Assembly (NCBI GenBank): GCA_029339505.1
Contig: JAQISU010000096.1
Location: 5,255,501 to 5,319,500 of the forward strand
From: Unio delphinus
Lineage: Eukaryota > Mollusca > Bivalvia > Unionida > Unionidae
DNA: 64,000 nucleotides
Reading direction: 5' to 3'
Shown piece by piece: positions 50,536 through 63,442 of the stretch. A program made the translations under genes and the position numbers. Numbering within the stretch: the stretch's first letter is position 1; every line of letters begins with the position of its first letter. The notes under the pieces were generated by a model. The model was not told where the DNA came from and did no database searches. It saw only the letters and a list, made by a program, of their open reading frames with translations.

Positions 50536-50829
50536 CATCTGAACATTTTATTTTTCTTATTCATCTTTTTTTCTTCACTTTGTTGTACTTTACTTGCCTA
50601 CACAGTGGGGTCTTGAATTGACTCGCGAATCTGAAATAAGGCATGCATAAAATCTATTTTTGTCACTGATTTTTAACCCACAATTTGATGACATACTGTA
50701 CCACTGTTGGAGATTTCTTTAAAAACATTATGTTAAAAGTGAGTTCTATCAGTTTTTTCACTTTCTCTGAGGCATGATGGGAGTGAGACACCCTTGATTG
50801 CATGCTGGGATTCAAACACATGTGCTTTG

Positions 50830-50830
<1 letters not shown>

Positions 50831-50923
<93 letters not shown>
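50831..50923. repeat. (AT)n microsatellite
   Basis: Pure AT run of about 46 units, 300 bp from the previous one. Confidence 0.98.
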
Positions 50924-50925
<2 letters not shown>

Positions 50926-51496
50926 CAAAATAAAAGCTGTGTGCTTATTAAGGTATAAATATTTATTCATTTTTATTAATAATTCTGCATAATAAAGATA
51001 TACTCTCGATTCATTTCAAGGAGACAAATTTTGGATTTGAAATAATTGGTAGGAATTATCAAACTGCTACCTGTCTTATCACTTTGCTACCAGGAGAAAA
51101 TCGTGTAAAACATTTCTGCTACCACAAGTTATGAAAAGAAAAGAACCGTCAGTGACATATTATTAAACTTCTACTGAAAACAGAACTGTGAGTATCACAA
51201 GATTAGACATTTAACAATTAAAAATAACTGTCAGTGACAAGAACAAAATTAGATTTTTAGATACTGAAACTTTACTGACCTAAAATGAACCTTTTATTCA
51301 TATTTTTCATGATGCAGACAGATGTAAAAATTGTCAAAGTTAGAACAAAATGAAAGTCAACAGTTTCTAAAGAGTTCCTGGAATTTTCTATCTGTCGCCT
51401 TGATAATAATGATACAGATGTGCATGTACCATGATTGAACATCACATATCCCTTTCACTAAACATGAAAAACTGTTCGATACTCTTCAGCACAGTA

Positions 51497-51497
<1 letters not shown>

Positions 51498-51567
<70 letters not shown>

Positions 51568-51568
51568 C
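51498..51568. repeat. (TA)n(GA)n compound microsatellite
   Basis: TA run of about 22 units followed by GA run of about 13 units, just upstream of the LINE remnant. Confidence 0.97.
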
Positions 51569-51619
51569 ATTGTGCCTTTCATAAAAGGGGTGTTAGCACA
51601 GCAGCAGATTTGATAGTTT

Positions 51620-54062
51620 TCTTTTCTGGAAATAGTACTGACTATGGAAAACATTCACAAATTCACAATCCATGGTATTTTTTGGGTCTGAAAAGATTTT
51701 CTGATTGCATGTATGTAAACGGAAGCGAAAAAAGAAACGTTCTTTCAAAGCTGGCTGGCGTAGAACAGGAAGAAGAATTTCAGTTATCTCCCTTTCGCCT
51801 GTAATGGATAAACAAATTCCTCTTAAATCGTCAACCGTTGTGTCAACTGTCCCAGGGATACTACTACATATTGCATTATTCAACGCTCAATCAGTAGGAT
51901 CACCGAAAAAGCACACAGAAATTGTTAATTTTATCAATGACCAGAATATTGATGTCTACTTCCTGGCAGAAACTTGGTTACATTCCGCAGGTGATGAATC
52001 TAAGTGTGCGGATTTAACACCCAGCGATTACTCCATCAAGTCGTTCCCCCACAACTCTCGCGGAGGTGGAATTGCTGTAATTACAAAGAATTCCATGATC
52101 AAATGCTTTAAGTACAACACAACCTTCAATTTCTGCCACACATCGTTTGACCTAGTCCAAACAATGCTCACACTGGAACAAAGGTCAGTCCATTTTTTCT
52201 GTCTCTACTGTCCTCCTCCTAGTAGAAAAAACAAGCTGACTGAATCTCTCTTTTTGGAGCAGTTTCCAAATCTTCTAGAGTATGGAAATTCGATAGGTGG
52301 CAACCTTATTATTCTTGGAGATTTCAACTACCACTTTGACTGTCCTGGTATTTAACCATACATGTCAAAACTCCTAGATTCCATTCATGTTTTCAATCTT
52401 AAACAGTCAGTTAACCAACCTACCCATAAACTGGGTCACATTTTAGACTGGTTTCTTTATAGACCTGATGATAATATTCTGCAATTCACCCTTGCATCCC
52501 ACGAACTTGCATCGGATCACCTCTGCATTGTATGCCATCTCGACGTATCAGTCCCTAACCCTCCACCTCTTTTTGCTACTAAGAGTAACCTCTCTATGAT
52601 AAATAGAACCAAATTCATGCATGACATCCAAGAAAACCTAACAACTTTCTTACATCCAACAGCGGAACAACTTGATAACTGCCTGCGTTCATTGCTTGAA
52701 AAACATGCCCCAGCCACCAAATGCAGAGTATCAATAAAAAAAGTGTTCTCCATGGTATAGTAGTGTTAGGGACCAGCTTCGCACTGCTAAAAGACATCGC
52801 CGAAAAGCAGAGAGGCTTTGGCTTTCCACCAGACTCACTATTCATAAACAAATCTATGAAGCCGCTAAGAAGAACGTCACACAGCCCATTTACACAAATC
52901 ATCCCACTACAGTATTAAGATCATGAAGAGTTCCAGCTGCAAAGAGCTTTTTGAGATAACTAACAAACTAATGTCAAGGAACAAATGTACACCACTTCCA
53001 ACAACCTTCTCTCCACTTGACCTACCAGACCAATTTGCAAATTTCTTTGATGACAAAGTACAAACCATTAGAAATTCGCTTGACAGCACAATTTCAACTG
53101 ATTCGTCACCATACAGTTATGATGCAGAATTTCAGTGACAACCATTAGAAGCATTTGAACCTGTTTCTATTGATTTAGTACAGACAATCATGATGAAAAG
53201 TGCACCAAAGTCTTGTGAACCTGATCCAATTCCGACATCACTGCTGCTTGAGTGCTTAGACCCAATAATGCCTTCACTAACTGATGTTATTAATATCTCT
53301 CTCTCTCATCATGGGAATTCCCATCAGTTTTCAAAACTGCCATCGTAAAGCCACTGCTGAAGAAACCAACACTGGACCATAATGATTTAAAGAACTACCG
53401 CCCAGTTTCTAATCTCCCATTCATATAAATTTTTTTAGAAAAGGTTGTTTTAATTCAACTAGTATCTCATTTGAATTCAAAGTCTTTTTAGCAATGTACA
53501 GTCTGCATATCGCCCTTGCCACAGTACGGAAACTACTCTTCTGAAAGTATTTAGTGACATTCTCTCCGCTTTGGATAGTGGAAAGATTACAGTCCTCACT
53601 CTCCTGGATTTATCTGCAGCATTTGACACAATAGACCATGATATATTACTTCACCATCTCCAGCATGTCTTTGGCATTCAGAATATAGCCTTACGCGCTC
53701 TTCTTCTGATAATCATATACTCATTGTTCCCAAGGTGAAAACAGTCATATGGACAACGTTCATTTGCACACCAGGGCCCGGCGACATGGAACGAATTGCC
53801 CATTGAAATTAGACACAAAGACACAGTGGTCCCTTTTAAGAGTGCTCTTAAGACTCGCCTGTTTCGACTGCAGGGACAAACTTAGCGACCTAATCATGTT
53901 TTGTATCTTATATGTTTTCAGCATGTTTTTATGTTTTCCAATTTCATTGTTTTTGTCATTTGTTGTTCTGTAGTGTAGTCAGATCATTATTGATGGTGCA
54001 AGCGCTTAGAGCTTCGAAAGATTAGGCGCTATACAAAGTCCTCATTATTATTATTATTATTA
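51620..54062 (+). mobile_element. Degraded non-LTR retrotransposon (L2/CR1-like LINE)
   Basis: Endonuclease and partial reverse transcriptase in LINE order, a 3' UTR with AGCGCTTAGAGCTTCGAAAG and AGGCGCTATACAAAGTCCTC, ending in (ATT)n at 54043-54062. The short microsatellite tail and GGCGCTATA phrase are typical of L2/CR1-group elements. The 5' limit is uncertain. It is internally deleted and frame-broken, hence dead. Confidence 0.88.
51705..53885 (+). pseudogene. LINE ORF2 remnant: APE endonuclease plus truncated reverse transcriptase
   Basis: Endonuclease motifs in order: FNAQSV near 51880, ETWL near 51970, GGGIAV near 52065, LGDFNYHFD near 52315, LDWF and SDHLCIV near 52445-52530. A stop at 52353-52355 interrupts it with the same frame continuing, then a frameshift near 52750 precedes SSVRDQLRTAKRHRRKAERL. 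Reverse transcriptase pieces: LKNYRPVSNLPF near 53390, SAYRPCHSTETTLLKVFSDI near 53510 and the motif A block LLDLSAAFDTIDHDILLHHL near 53610. The YADD catalytic block is absent: sequence jumps near 53710-53745 to the C-terminal end (GPATWNELPIEIRHKD, FKSALKTRLF), an internal loss I estimate at around 1 kb. Stop TAG at 53883. Confidence 0.9.
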
Positions 54063-54183
54063 TGTATTAATGAAAAAAATAATGCCTGAAAAGTGAGCAT
54101 AAGATATACATCAATTGAATGAATGAACAAATCAGTGTTACTTCTGCTAAATTGTAACAGCAGACAACAAGCTCCAAATAGTG

Positions 54184-54342
54184 CAGGGGTCAAAAACACA
54201 AGTCCTGCCATGTCATATCCGGTGACCTGCAAAATAACTGGCATCACAAGGTGTCGTGAAAGATAACAAAGGTGGTGTGGCCCTTGTGCAATCGAAAATG
54301 CCCTCATGCAGCCCTCAGGGTGGTTTGAGTTTGAGACCCATG
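54184..54342. mobile_element. hAT MITE (Charlie-like ends) with 8 bp target duplication
   Basis: Starts CAGGGGTCAAAAAC and ends GTTTGAGACCCATG, imperfect inverted repeats like the CAGGGGTCTCAAACT ends of Charlie-type hAT elements. Flanks AAATAGTG (54176-54183) and AAATGGTG (54343-54350) match at 7 of 8. About 159 bp, no ORF. Confidence 0.75.
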
Positions 54343-55381
54343 AAATGGTGAGTGATGACAATTGTAATTGATAGCAGAAAGTTTTCAAAATGATAAAATA
54401 CATACAATACTGACAACCAACTGGCTAAAAAACAACTGTCAACATTTTTGCCACTTGGTAAACCATTTTGCTACTGGACTATACAAATTTGCTACCAGCT
54501 CCTTCATGTCTAATTCTGTTCAGAGATATACAGATTTTATTATTTTCACCACTTTTATAAGCCCTTTACCTATTTACAAAAATATTTTTTCATCAAAAAT
54601 GATTTCAGTCTTACACATAGAAGGAGGGCTTCAGAACTATGAAACAAAAAACAACACATGCAGTTCTCATTCTCTGTTCCATCTAATTAACTAGGTCTCC
54701 AAGGAATATTACTGGTTGACAGTATCATATGCGAACCTGATTAAAAAAAATCAACAAGCATCATTATCATTATTACCAATTTTATAATCACACAAGAAAT
54801 TCTACTATCTACAGGTAACAAGGTTATCCAGATTATTAAGACAATAAACTAGAAGTAAAAACCCCAACAATTTCACCATGAAATGTGCACTGAATATGCT
54901 CAACAATTACGGTACATTTTCATGCATTTAATAATGACCTTAATTGGTTGAAGGCCTCTTAGGAAGTTCATTTGGTGCTCAGTTCTGCATTAAATTTCAA
55001 TGATCCCTCATTGAGATAACTAAATACAGCTATCAAATTACTGATCAAATTAAATCATCCAATAGCTGTTTTACAAATTACATATATGACAACCAAGAAG
55101 GGATTACTAATTCCCAACTCAATCAAAATGAAGAGAAGGTTATATCATTGTTAAGTACCTATCTTTTGCATCCTTTTCTTAATGACAAGGTCTTTGCTTT
55201 GAGAATCACATTACCAATAAGCCAAATGAAGCAGACTTATAACATTTGAACTGCCAAAATTAACCTAAATAACTGGACCCCTGAATTTTCCAGATACCAT
55301 ATTTTCAAAATAGTTTTAAATTGTACACAAAATTTTCAGACACCAAGCAAGTTTTTTATATGTAACTCTCATCAATCAATA

Positions 55382-55705
55382 TAACTGCTCCGGTGGCCTA
55401 GTGGTTGGAGTGTCCAACATGGGAGTGGAAGGTCGTGGGTTCAATCCCCGGCTGAGTCATACCAAAGACTTACCACAATGGTACTAACAGCTGCCTCGCA
55501 TGGCACTCAGCATTAAGAGGTTACTTTTAGGACTGGTTGAACTGGTGTCAGGATAATGTGACTTGGTTGGAACATCGTGCTACATGTCTGCGGCATGATG
55601 CCCCAGTGCTAGACATCACTATAAACTGCCTCACTGCAGACATCGTAGCGCTATGACATATATTTTTTTAAAGCTACGTTAAAAATCCTAATCAAACAAA
55701 CAAAA
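55382..55705 (+). mobile_element. tRNA-derived SINE family S1, full length, 13 bp target duplication
   Basis: Head: box A GGTGGCCTAGTGGTTGGAGT, box B GGGTTCAATCCCC; body GGCATGATGCCCCAGTGCTA; tail AAAAATCCTAATCAAACAAA. The duplication TCATCAATCAATA at 55369-55381 and 55706-55718 is perfect. 324 bp, the same length as the copy at 38687. Confidence 0.94.
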
Positions 55706-55796
55706 TCATCAATCAATAAAGAATTCAAGCTGTATGCTAACTAATTAATGTTTTACCTGTACTGTTGTTGAAGTGATTTATGTTTAGAGGTAAACC

Positions 55797-55797
<1 letters not shown>

Positions 55798-55831
<34 letters not shown>
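55798..55831. repeat. (ATT)n microsatellite
   Basis: About 11 ATT units. Possibly the tail of an eroded retroposon, but no body is recognisable. Confidence 0.93.
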
Positions 55832-55832
<1 letters not shown>

Positions 55833-56989
55833 GACAGTGTGAAAGAGGTCTTTGAGATATGGAAGAAACCAGAGAACCTAGTGGGAACCATCAACCTTGG
55901 ATGGGCAACCACTAACCTTAGCCTGAGTCAGAATTGGCAAAGTACAGATTGTGTGAACGCTTTATCACTGGCTTGCTTTTGATTGAGCTTCACTACTTTC
56001 AACACATCAATACAAATAATGATACCCCGCAACACCAAAAACCACTGGGACCAAATTTAATTATGGGTTTTAAAAGGTTTCTGGTTTACTAAGGGTTTCA
56101 TAGACATGATCAAATGACGGTTCATAATCAGGGGTTGTACAAGCACACCATCATTTGATATCAGTCTTATTTTTTCAGATTTAAAAAAAATGCATTTTTA
56201 ACATTGCTGTAGAATTAGGAGAATCTGTTTGTGTGGGCATACATGAGGGAAAGCATTTACACAACTTAAGAAAAATATGTCTGTGGGTGTTTGGGTGCGT
56301 AAAGTTAAAAAAGATGTTTCACTTTTTTATTTTTAATTTCATGAAATTTAGCTTAATAATTCATATTCCTTCCAAATACTGTTTTGTATTTTGAAATTTT
56401 ATAAAAATAGAGATATTTTCTAAAAATTAATAGCATCAATCTGCAGTATAATCATTCTTAACCAATTTTTCTAAAAGCATTTAATAAATAAGTTACCTTC
56501 AAAAGCCAGTCCTTGTTAAGGTGTGAAGATGTTGGATTAGCCAACAGTCTGCCCTAATCTGTACATACATGTAGTTGGGTTTTTTTCTTCTTTTTTACCA
56601 GGAGACATTCCTGTGTCACTGACTCATTGATAAGTCTACTATGGTACTGTCTAACCATCAATAAGCTGGCTGGGCATGTCAGGTATATGTTGTACTTGAC
56701 CACAGGGTATTTCTGGGCCATAAACATGAACTTTTTACGCAGCCAAAAAACATAGACTAATTTCAAAATGTGTTTTGGTTTTGTGGGTTTCTAAGTGTCA
56801 AACTGAATTTTCTTTTTAGTTTTCAGATTAGAGGGGTTTCAGTTTAATGGAGGGAAGTAATTACATGTATAATAAAGACATAATGTGGTATGGGGATGGG
56901 AGTTTGAGGGATTTCATTGTTTTCATGGTTTGCGAAGATCTGGTTTTTTTTCATTATGAAAAGGAAGAAATATGCAATAACCACAAACA

Positions 56990-57066
56990 CATCACAGTCT
57001 TAGCAGGATTGAACCCAGAACCACCTATTTCTGACTCTGGCATGCAAACCATTGAGCCATGTTAGG
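56990..57066 (-). mobile_element. tRNA-like SINE head relic
   Basis: Minus strand: ACATGGCTCAATGGTTTGCA is box A-like and TTCTGGGTTCAATCC box B-like, with tRNA-like spacing, then an unclear body. A different tRNA source from family S1. Confidence 0.5.
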
Positions 57067-57079
57067 TATCTGCATAAAA

Positions 57080-58775
57080 CTATGCCAAACTGAGTTTGTT
57101 TTGACAATCAGTATCAGACACAAAACTAATATTAACTTTATTAAATTTCAGTTCAGATCTGAAATTGTTAAACATTGAACTTTTTTCAAATAGGGAAATT
57201 CTCCTTAGTAAGTGATTTCATTATTTTTTTTTTAAACTGATAATTTTTAAGCTATTAAAAAATATGTATTACTATATCATTCATCCACATTTGTCACCAA
57301 GATACAAGCCCATGCTGGTAAGAAATAGGATGGCAAGATTATTAAATCCAAATATTAAAGTACAAATATTAGGTACTTCAGATTTTTATCCAACGTTTTG
57401 TTTTAATCATTAAATCTTGCTGATTCAATGCACATTTGGGTTGAAGCATGCTTCCAACAGTTATCTTTGTCACCATATAAGGCTAAAGTTCACTATAGAA
57501 AGACAGCAAAAGCTGGGTACATATATTCATCCAGGGCTAATTACACTGCACATTCCATTTAGACCTTCTGTGGCAGACATCATTTTTTCATTTAGGTATA
57601 ATCTTCAGCTGCCACTTTTTTTTCGTTTGAGATCTTTCTGAGGTGAATCAGGATGATAAGCTGACATGATTTATAAGTGGTCATTCAACTGCTCTTAGGA
57701 ATACTAGTCATAGCTTAAGGTTAAACTAGAAACAATTATGCCAAAATCAGAATGGCTGGCAACTCACCTAGTTAACTTTTTTCACTTCAACTTCTGATAT
57801 TATTTATTTAGATATATTGTAAGTATTAAGTCCTTTGTTCATTAAATTAAATATGCTATCCCACCATCATAATCACAGTGTGTATGCTGTGTCTGAACCA
57901 TGCAACATCTACATACTAGGTACCAAAACATTCCACTGGGACTAAACTACCTATTTAGCATCAATCAAACTGCCCACTTTGGGAGTATTAGCAACCATTC
58001 TCTGGCTAAAACCCTATTAGAGATACCATACATACCAAAGCAGCTGAGGGGGGCTACCAAAATCCACAATGTTAGAAATAACTAACAGTAAAAGATGAAT
58101 GCACCCGAAATTATGTAACACCTGTAGAAAAAGTTACTAGGCAAAAAAATAGCTTGGCAAAAGTTTTGCTTAGGTTGTCAGGTCTGCTTCTGAGATGGAG
58201 ATCTTGTTGACAGATGACATATACATTGCTAAAACTGCTGCATCATGAAACCTATTAGACAGAAATAAAATTTCAAGTGGCATTAGCCAACAACTGTTTT
58301 GAGATGATCCTAAGCTTAAACATATCAAATCATTCCGTTAAATTGATAAGGCCAATGTCCTGAATCTCAATGGGCTTGACAGAATTTCAATCAATTTTCT
58401 CTATCAGTGATTTTGTCAAACAACAAGCTTGACATCTGGAATATAATCACCTATATACATATAACTGGTATTCTGGGGTGTATCCTGGGGTACTGTATCT
58501 CTGACAAGTGCAAGAAAACTCACTTCACTTTTGATTTAACCACACAGACTTGAATTTTCTACAACATAAATAAACAATCCAATTTAAGAACATTACAGGT
58601 AAAATATATTTTTTAATTTCACAAAAGATTTCCTTGCACAATTTGTTATGGTAAAGACAGCAGAACTGTGAAAACAGATATATTCCATGACTGAATCTGA
58701 GGGTAGATGTTTCAAGGTTAAGATATGCAAGAAAAGACAATATCTGACCCTAGCTTGCTTAGAACAACTGAGTAA
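57080..58775. other. AT-rich stretch, no feature recognised
   Basis: No exon, RNA gene or defined repeat could be supported. Open frames are short and without domain content. Confidence 0.4.
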
Positions 58776-58788
58776 ATCTATTCAAGTG

Positions 58789-59298
58789 CTTACCACTCAG
58801 GTGGCCTAGTAGTGGTTAGAACATCTGCCTCAGATGCGAAAGGTCATGGGTTCGAACCCTGGCTGTGTCATACCCAAGACTTGTACAAATGGCACTAACA
58901 GCTGCCTCGCTTGGCACTCAGCATTAAGAGGTTAGTGTTAGGACTGGTTGGCCTGATATCAGGATATAGTGACTGGGTGGGACCAACGTTCCCTCTAAGC
59001 TGCGCACATGCACGCAGCTGCTCAGGCATCCCTGCACAGCTGAACTGTCAATCCAATGTTAAATTTTGCTCAATCCAACATTAAATTTTGCACGTCTCTG
59101 TAATGCTTGTACAATGCAGCGAGCACAGCAAGCACATCTACCATTCGCTTAGAGGGAACATTGGGTGGGACATCATCTAACATGTCTGCAGTATGATATC
59201 CCAGTGCTAGACATCACTATAAACTGTAACAGTACAGACATCACAATATCACTGAGAAAATTGTTTAAGCAACGTTAAAAATATCAAAATCACACACA
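58789..59298 (+). mobile_element. tRNA-derived SINE family S1, interrupted by an H1 MITE, 11 bp target duplication
   Basis: Head GGTGGCCTAGTAGTGGTTAG with box B GGGTTCGAACCCTGG; body resumes after the MITE with GCAGTATGATATCCCAGTGC. The outer duplication CTATTCAAGTG is at 58778-58788 and 59299-59309. Removing the MITE and one duplication copy leaves about 322 bp, the family length. Confidence 0.93.
58984..59163. mobile_element. hAT MITE family H1, copy 2, inside a SINE
   Basis: 180 bp. Ends CAACGTTCCCTCTAAGC and GCTTAGAGGGAACATTG; perfect duplication GGTGGGAC at 58976-58983 and 59164-59171. A short internal duplication (CAATCCAACATTAAATTTTG-like, twice) explains its extra 20 bp over copy 1. 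Confidence 0.94.
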
Positions 59299-59694
59299 CT
59301 ATTCAAGTGTGTAATGTTTGATTTACAAAGTTTTATTGAATGTTCACACACAGTTTCTTGTTAACTTGAATGAAACAAAACAGTGTTTCACAAGATGTTT
59401 TTTAAAATTTAATTCTGTTGAAGAATAACTTGAAAATTACCTTTTTTTGGGACACAGTAACAAAAATTACATTATTTTTGGACACAGTAACAAAAGTAGG
59501 TTATTCAGTGCCAAGATATATTCGATTAAAGTACCTTGCGCCCAGATGCATAATGGCCACGATACCAGATTAATCTGCAGAGTTGGGTACCATAAAAAAA
59601 TTTTGTTCTGCAGTGGTTCTACAGATATTGTATCCATTATGGACCACTGCCATCTCACCTCTGTCTGCATGTGTTCGAGTCTAAGATTCGGCAA

Positions 59695-59850
59695 ATGTAG
59701 TTATGTGAGAAAGCTTGCCAGTAGCTTCTCGTGGGTCTGTGGTTCTTTCCGGGGTTTGTATGGGTTCTTCTTCCACCAATAATACTGGCCACCATGTATA
59801 GCCTATATTGTGCTGAAAATGGTTTTAAACCATAAAAAGCAAACAAAACA
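59695..59850 (+). mobile_element. SINE family S2
   Basis: GTGAGAAAGCTTGCCAGTAG, CTTCTCGTGGGTCTGTGGTT and CTTCCACCAATAATACTGG match the copy at 26508 closely, with an A-rich tail. GTGTTCGAGTCTAAG just upstream (59671) may be the box B of its head, so the element may start earlier. Confidence 0.8.
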
Positions 59851-60443
59851 AAAACAGATATTGTTACACATATCTCCCTATGCAAATATTATATTATAGT
59901 ACATGAGTTTGCTATATGTATATTTATTGTTGCAAAAGTTGTCATCTAAGCATTATAACTTAAGTGGGATGATTCAGCTTAGCGGACATTCTGTAAAAGA
60001 CGTGGTACTGACATAGATATATATTAAAAAAAGGAAAGTGCCCGACACTGAAGCCAGCACTAGAATACTACTACAAAAGTGATATAATAGGCAGGGAAAC
60101 ACTTGCTGGGATGCCACAACCAAAGCTGATGTCAACTCAAGATATCTTTCAGGAGGCCAGTAAACATAAAATACACTAATTCAACAAAAATGAAAATGTT
60201 TAATAAAATAGAGAAATTATATAAAATTCAAACAGAACAACTATAACACCTGAAAATTGTGGGAGGATTCTTGATTCTATAAAGGAATGCATGTACTTAA
60301 CACAATGTCATAAACTAGAAGAAAAAAAACGACATTTCATTTCTTTCATCAAGAATGTTTCCAACTTTAAAGACCCCCTACATCATCTTCATTTGAAAGT
60401 GATGGAAAACGTTTTAAATTTATGAATCCATAATCATCAAGAA

Positions 60444-60792
60444 TAAAATTCAAATGAGCCATATGATACATCTTATAATGATGAGGTATGATTATATAGA
60501 ATTCCATCTCTTAACCTCAAATAAGCCATACCATACATCTTATAATGATGAGGTATGATTATATAGAATTCCATCTCTTAACCTCAAATAAGCCATACCA
60601 TACATCTTATAATGATGAGGTATGATTATATAGAATTCCATCTCTTAACCTCAAATGAGCCATACCATACATCTTATAATGATGAGGTATGATTATATAG
60701 AATTCCATCCCTTAACCTCAAATAAGCCATACCATACATCTTATAATGATGAGGTATGATTATATAGAATTTCATCCTTTAACCTCAAATAG
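60444..60792. repeat. Minisatellite, about 66 bp unit, 5 copies
   Basis: Unit: AAGCCATACCATACATCTTA, TAATGATGAGGTATGATTAT and ATAGAATTCCATCTCTTAAC plus CTCAAAT. Copies are almost identical. Each unit has a short inverted pair (CATACC and GGTATG). Confidence 0.96.
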
Positions 60793-60799
60793 CATTAAA

Positions 60800-63280
60800 G
60801 TTATTGAGAAGAAATAACTGTACTGGATAGAGAGAAATGAAGATACAGATACAATAAAACTTGAAAGAACATATCTTTCTCTTATGCCTCATAATGAAAA
60901 TACCAAGCTCTAAGATACACATGAAAATTTTGCTTGGGACTCCCCCATTTTGTTAACTGCTCTATAAAAGTAAAACTATAACTTGGATAAGATTGTCAAT
61001 GCAATCCTGAGAAATTCAGTTCAATGTAAGTCTTCTTTAGGACCTTGTGACCATTTCCTGCTCATGTATGTTTCCATATCTTGATAACCAGTGCATTATG
61101 GGTACAATATCATGTAAAGCATTGAAACCTTGGAGGCATTCCTAGCTAATACACTACTGCCAAGAAGAAATTGCGGAGAAAAAAAAAACTTTTTCATTTC
61201 ACTCTATACCAGTACACCTAAAAGGTGTCAAGTTTCTTTATCAAGCAGCAAACACTGCTTGCTTTTGATCTGCAATCAATGTGTATTAAAACATATTTCA
61301 CTTTGATAAATGAGTTATGTCATGAGAAAAGATCTCATTAAGGTTCTCAAATGCTAACATTACAGATACTACAAACAAATATCCTTAAAAATTCTCTGTT
61401 GCCTTAATTAATGTCTTGAAATAATTCTACAGTATTCATGAAAAAGCTACCATCCAAGATTTTATACCAAAGGTAAATATTTCTCATAATTGTTTAATCA
61501 TTTTATGGTATATTCCATTTAAATTTTTCTATCAACACATAAAGACTAACTGAAAGGGCATTGTTAAAATAGAGTTTAACAAAATTATCAAATGAAGTAA
61601 TTATGAACACTTTGATTTCATTTTCTTTTCAATTTCAGTTCTATAGTACTATTATAATGCGAATATCTACTGTGAACTAATCTCTTTGACTCATACACGG
61701 ATTTAATGAATGACCATTACTCACCTTCATTTGATCTGATGGGAATTGAAATATAATTTGACAAAGTTTATGTAATCAATTTTGTAGAAAATCACTTAAA
61801 GAAACTCTAAATAAACTTTGATTCGTACCAAGGATGAAGTCTAAATTTTATCTGCCTTAACACTCTCAAACAAAATTAAACATGTATACTGTTTTGATTC
61901 AAATCTGACTGAACACAAATTTTTACTACATCTATAAAAATGAAAAAAATTTGAAGAAACGGAAGTGTTTGCTTTCTAATATAATTATTATACCACCGGA
62001 TATTCTTTATTTCTTATTATTTTTATCGTTTTGCAACAAAATAAAAACTCAAGACACTTTTGCTGCCAAGAAATTTGTAAAGATAGAACTCTCAGGACCT
62101 TAAGGTATGAATTTTACTGATCAAATTGAGCCTTACAAGCATCTTATGACATTGACAAAGGTCAAAATTGCCAATGTTCACATCAAAATGAAAAGTCTAG
62201 ACATGTTTTCAGTAATTCCTGGAATTCTGAACAAGCACCTTCACAATGATCATAAAGCATGTATACATGAAAATAGTATTATCTTAAAAGGGTCCAAAGA
62301 CAGTTAAATATGAGCATAATTCAATATAATTCCCACCAAACGGTATCAGCTAACGATATACTACACATGAAAACAAATCTGATGAATATCAACAAGTTTT
62401 TAAGGTATCACTTAACTTAAACTGAGCCAATCTACTCTTATTACATCCTACTGTAGTTTTTAGGAAAATCATCAATGCTTTTTATTTAATTTTTCATGGA
62501 GGTTTACAGTAAGAATGTTACTTGTATATAAAAGAAGCAGCATTAAAAACTAAACACAAAATAAAATGTTTATTGAGCTCTGCCTTCTGGTTTTGTATAT
62601 GACAAAGCAAACAGGTTTCATTTGGCAAAATCTGTAAGGGTCAGTTGCACTCACTCGAAAGTCCCATTAATTCTTTCAAATGCAATTATTTTCAGTAAAT
62701 GCAAGAGAAATATGCTTTTTTTGCATGTTAAGATGAGTAAGATAGGCTTGGTGCATATGAACTTAAACCAGACACACTGGTTTTTAAAATGTGGAAAAGG
62801 TGAGCTGCAAACACTGAATAAATGTTACGTAAGGCCAGGGAAAACAAATCTTGTTTCCTGTTACATTGATTTTTAAATTAGGGCAGGCAGGTTTTCATTT
62901 TCTTTTTGTTGTTGTTTTAAAAAAAATCTAATATCAATCGGCACTGAGAAACAGGGACTGTCAGTTGACATTATTTACTTTGGTCTAAAAGATTTTGCTG
63001 CTTTTGAAGCATTCTGTGACTAGATTTTAAAAAATGTATTAAAAATATGAAACCTGCTACACTGTGTTTAATTGTAACCTTAATTCATTGAAGATAATAC
63101 TTTCAAACAAGACTTTTTTTATATAAAAAATACAGATCAGACAGATTGATCAATTAAATTTATTGGTATGCCAAAATCTGTTGTCAAATCTGACACATAT
63201 TTTGACAGATTTGCAGTCCAGGATGCGGACTCCAAATTTTTTAAATGCATTTTTAAACCTTGTACAAAATCATTGCAAAC
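60800..63280. other. AT-rich stretch, no feature recognised
   Basis: No exon with splice context, RNA gene or defined transposon seen. Confidence 0.4.
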
Positions 63281-63286
63281 CAATGG

Positions 63287-63442
63287 CAACGTTCCCTCTA
63301 AGATAATGGTAGACGTGCATGCAATGCTCACTGCATTGTGCAAGCATTAAGGAGACGAGCAAACTTTAATGTTGGATTGACAATTCAGCTGCATGGGGAT
63401 GTCTGAGCAGCTGCATGCATGCGCAGCTTAGAGGGAACGTTG
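63287..63442. mobile_element. hAT MITE family H1, copy 3
   Basis: 156 bp, opposite orientation to copies 1-2. Ends CAACGTTCCCTCTAAG and GCTTAGAGGGAACGTTG. Flanks ACCAATGG and CCCAATGG match at 7 of 8. Confidence 0.92.

Noticed and set aside
54029..54403. 124-residue minus-strand open frame
   Set aside because: It runs across the LINE tail and the hAT MITE at 54184-54342, so it is chimeric non-coding DNA.
55382..55460. tRNA gene from A and B boxes
   Set aside because: The head belongs to a full SINE with target duplications and lacks a complete cloverleaf; the same holds for the other heads.
55840..55990. Possible S2 SINE body on the minus strand
   Set aside because: Only one stretch (GGTTCCCACTAGGTTCTCTG-like) resembles S2; head and rest cannot be aligned with confidence.
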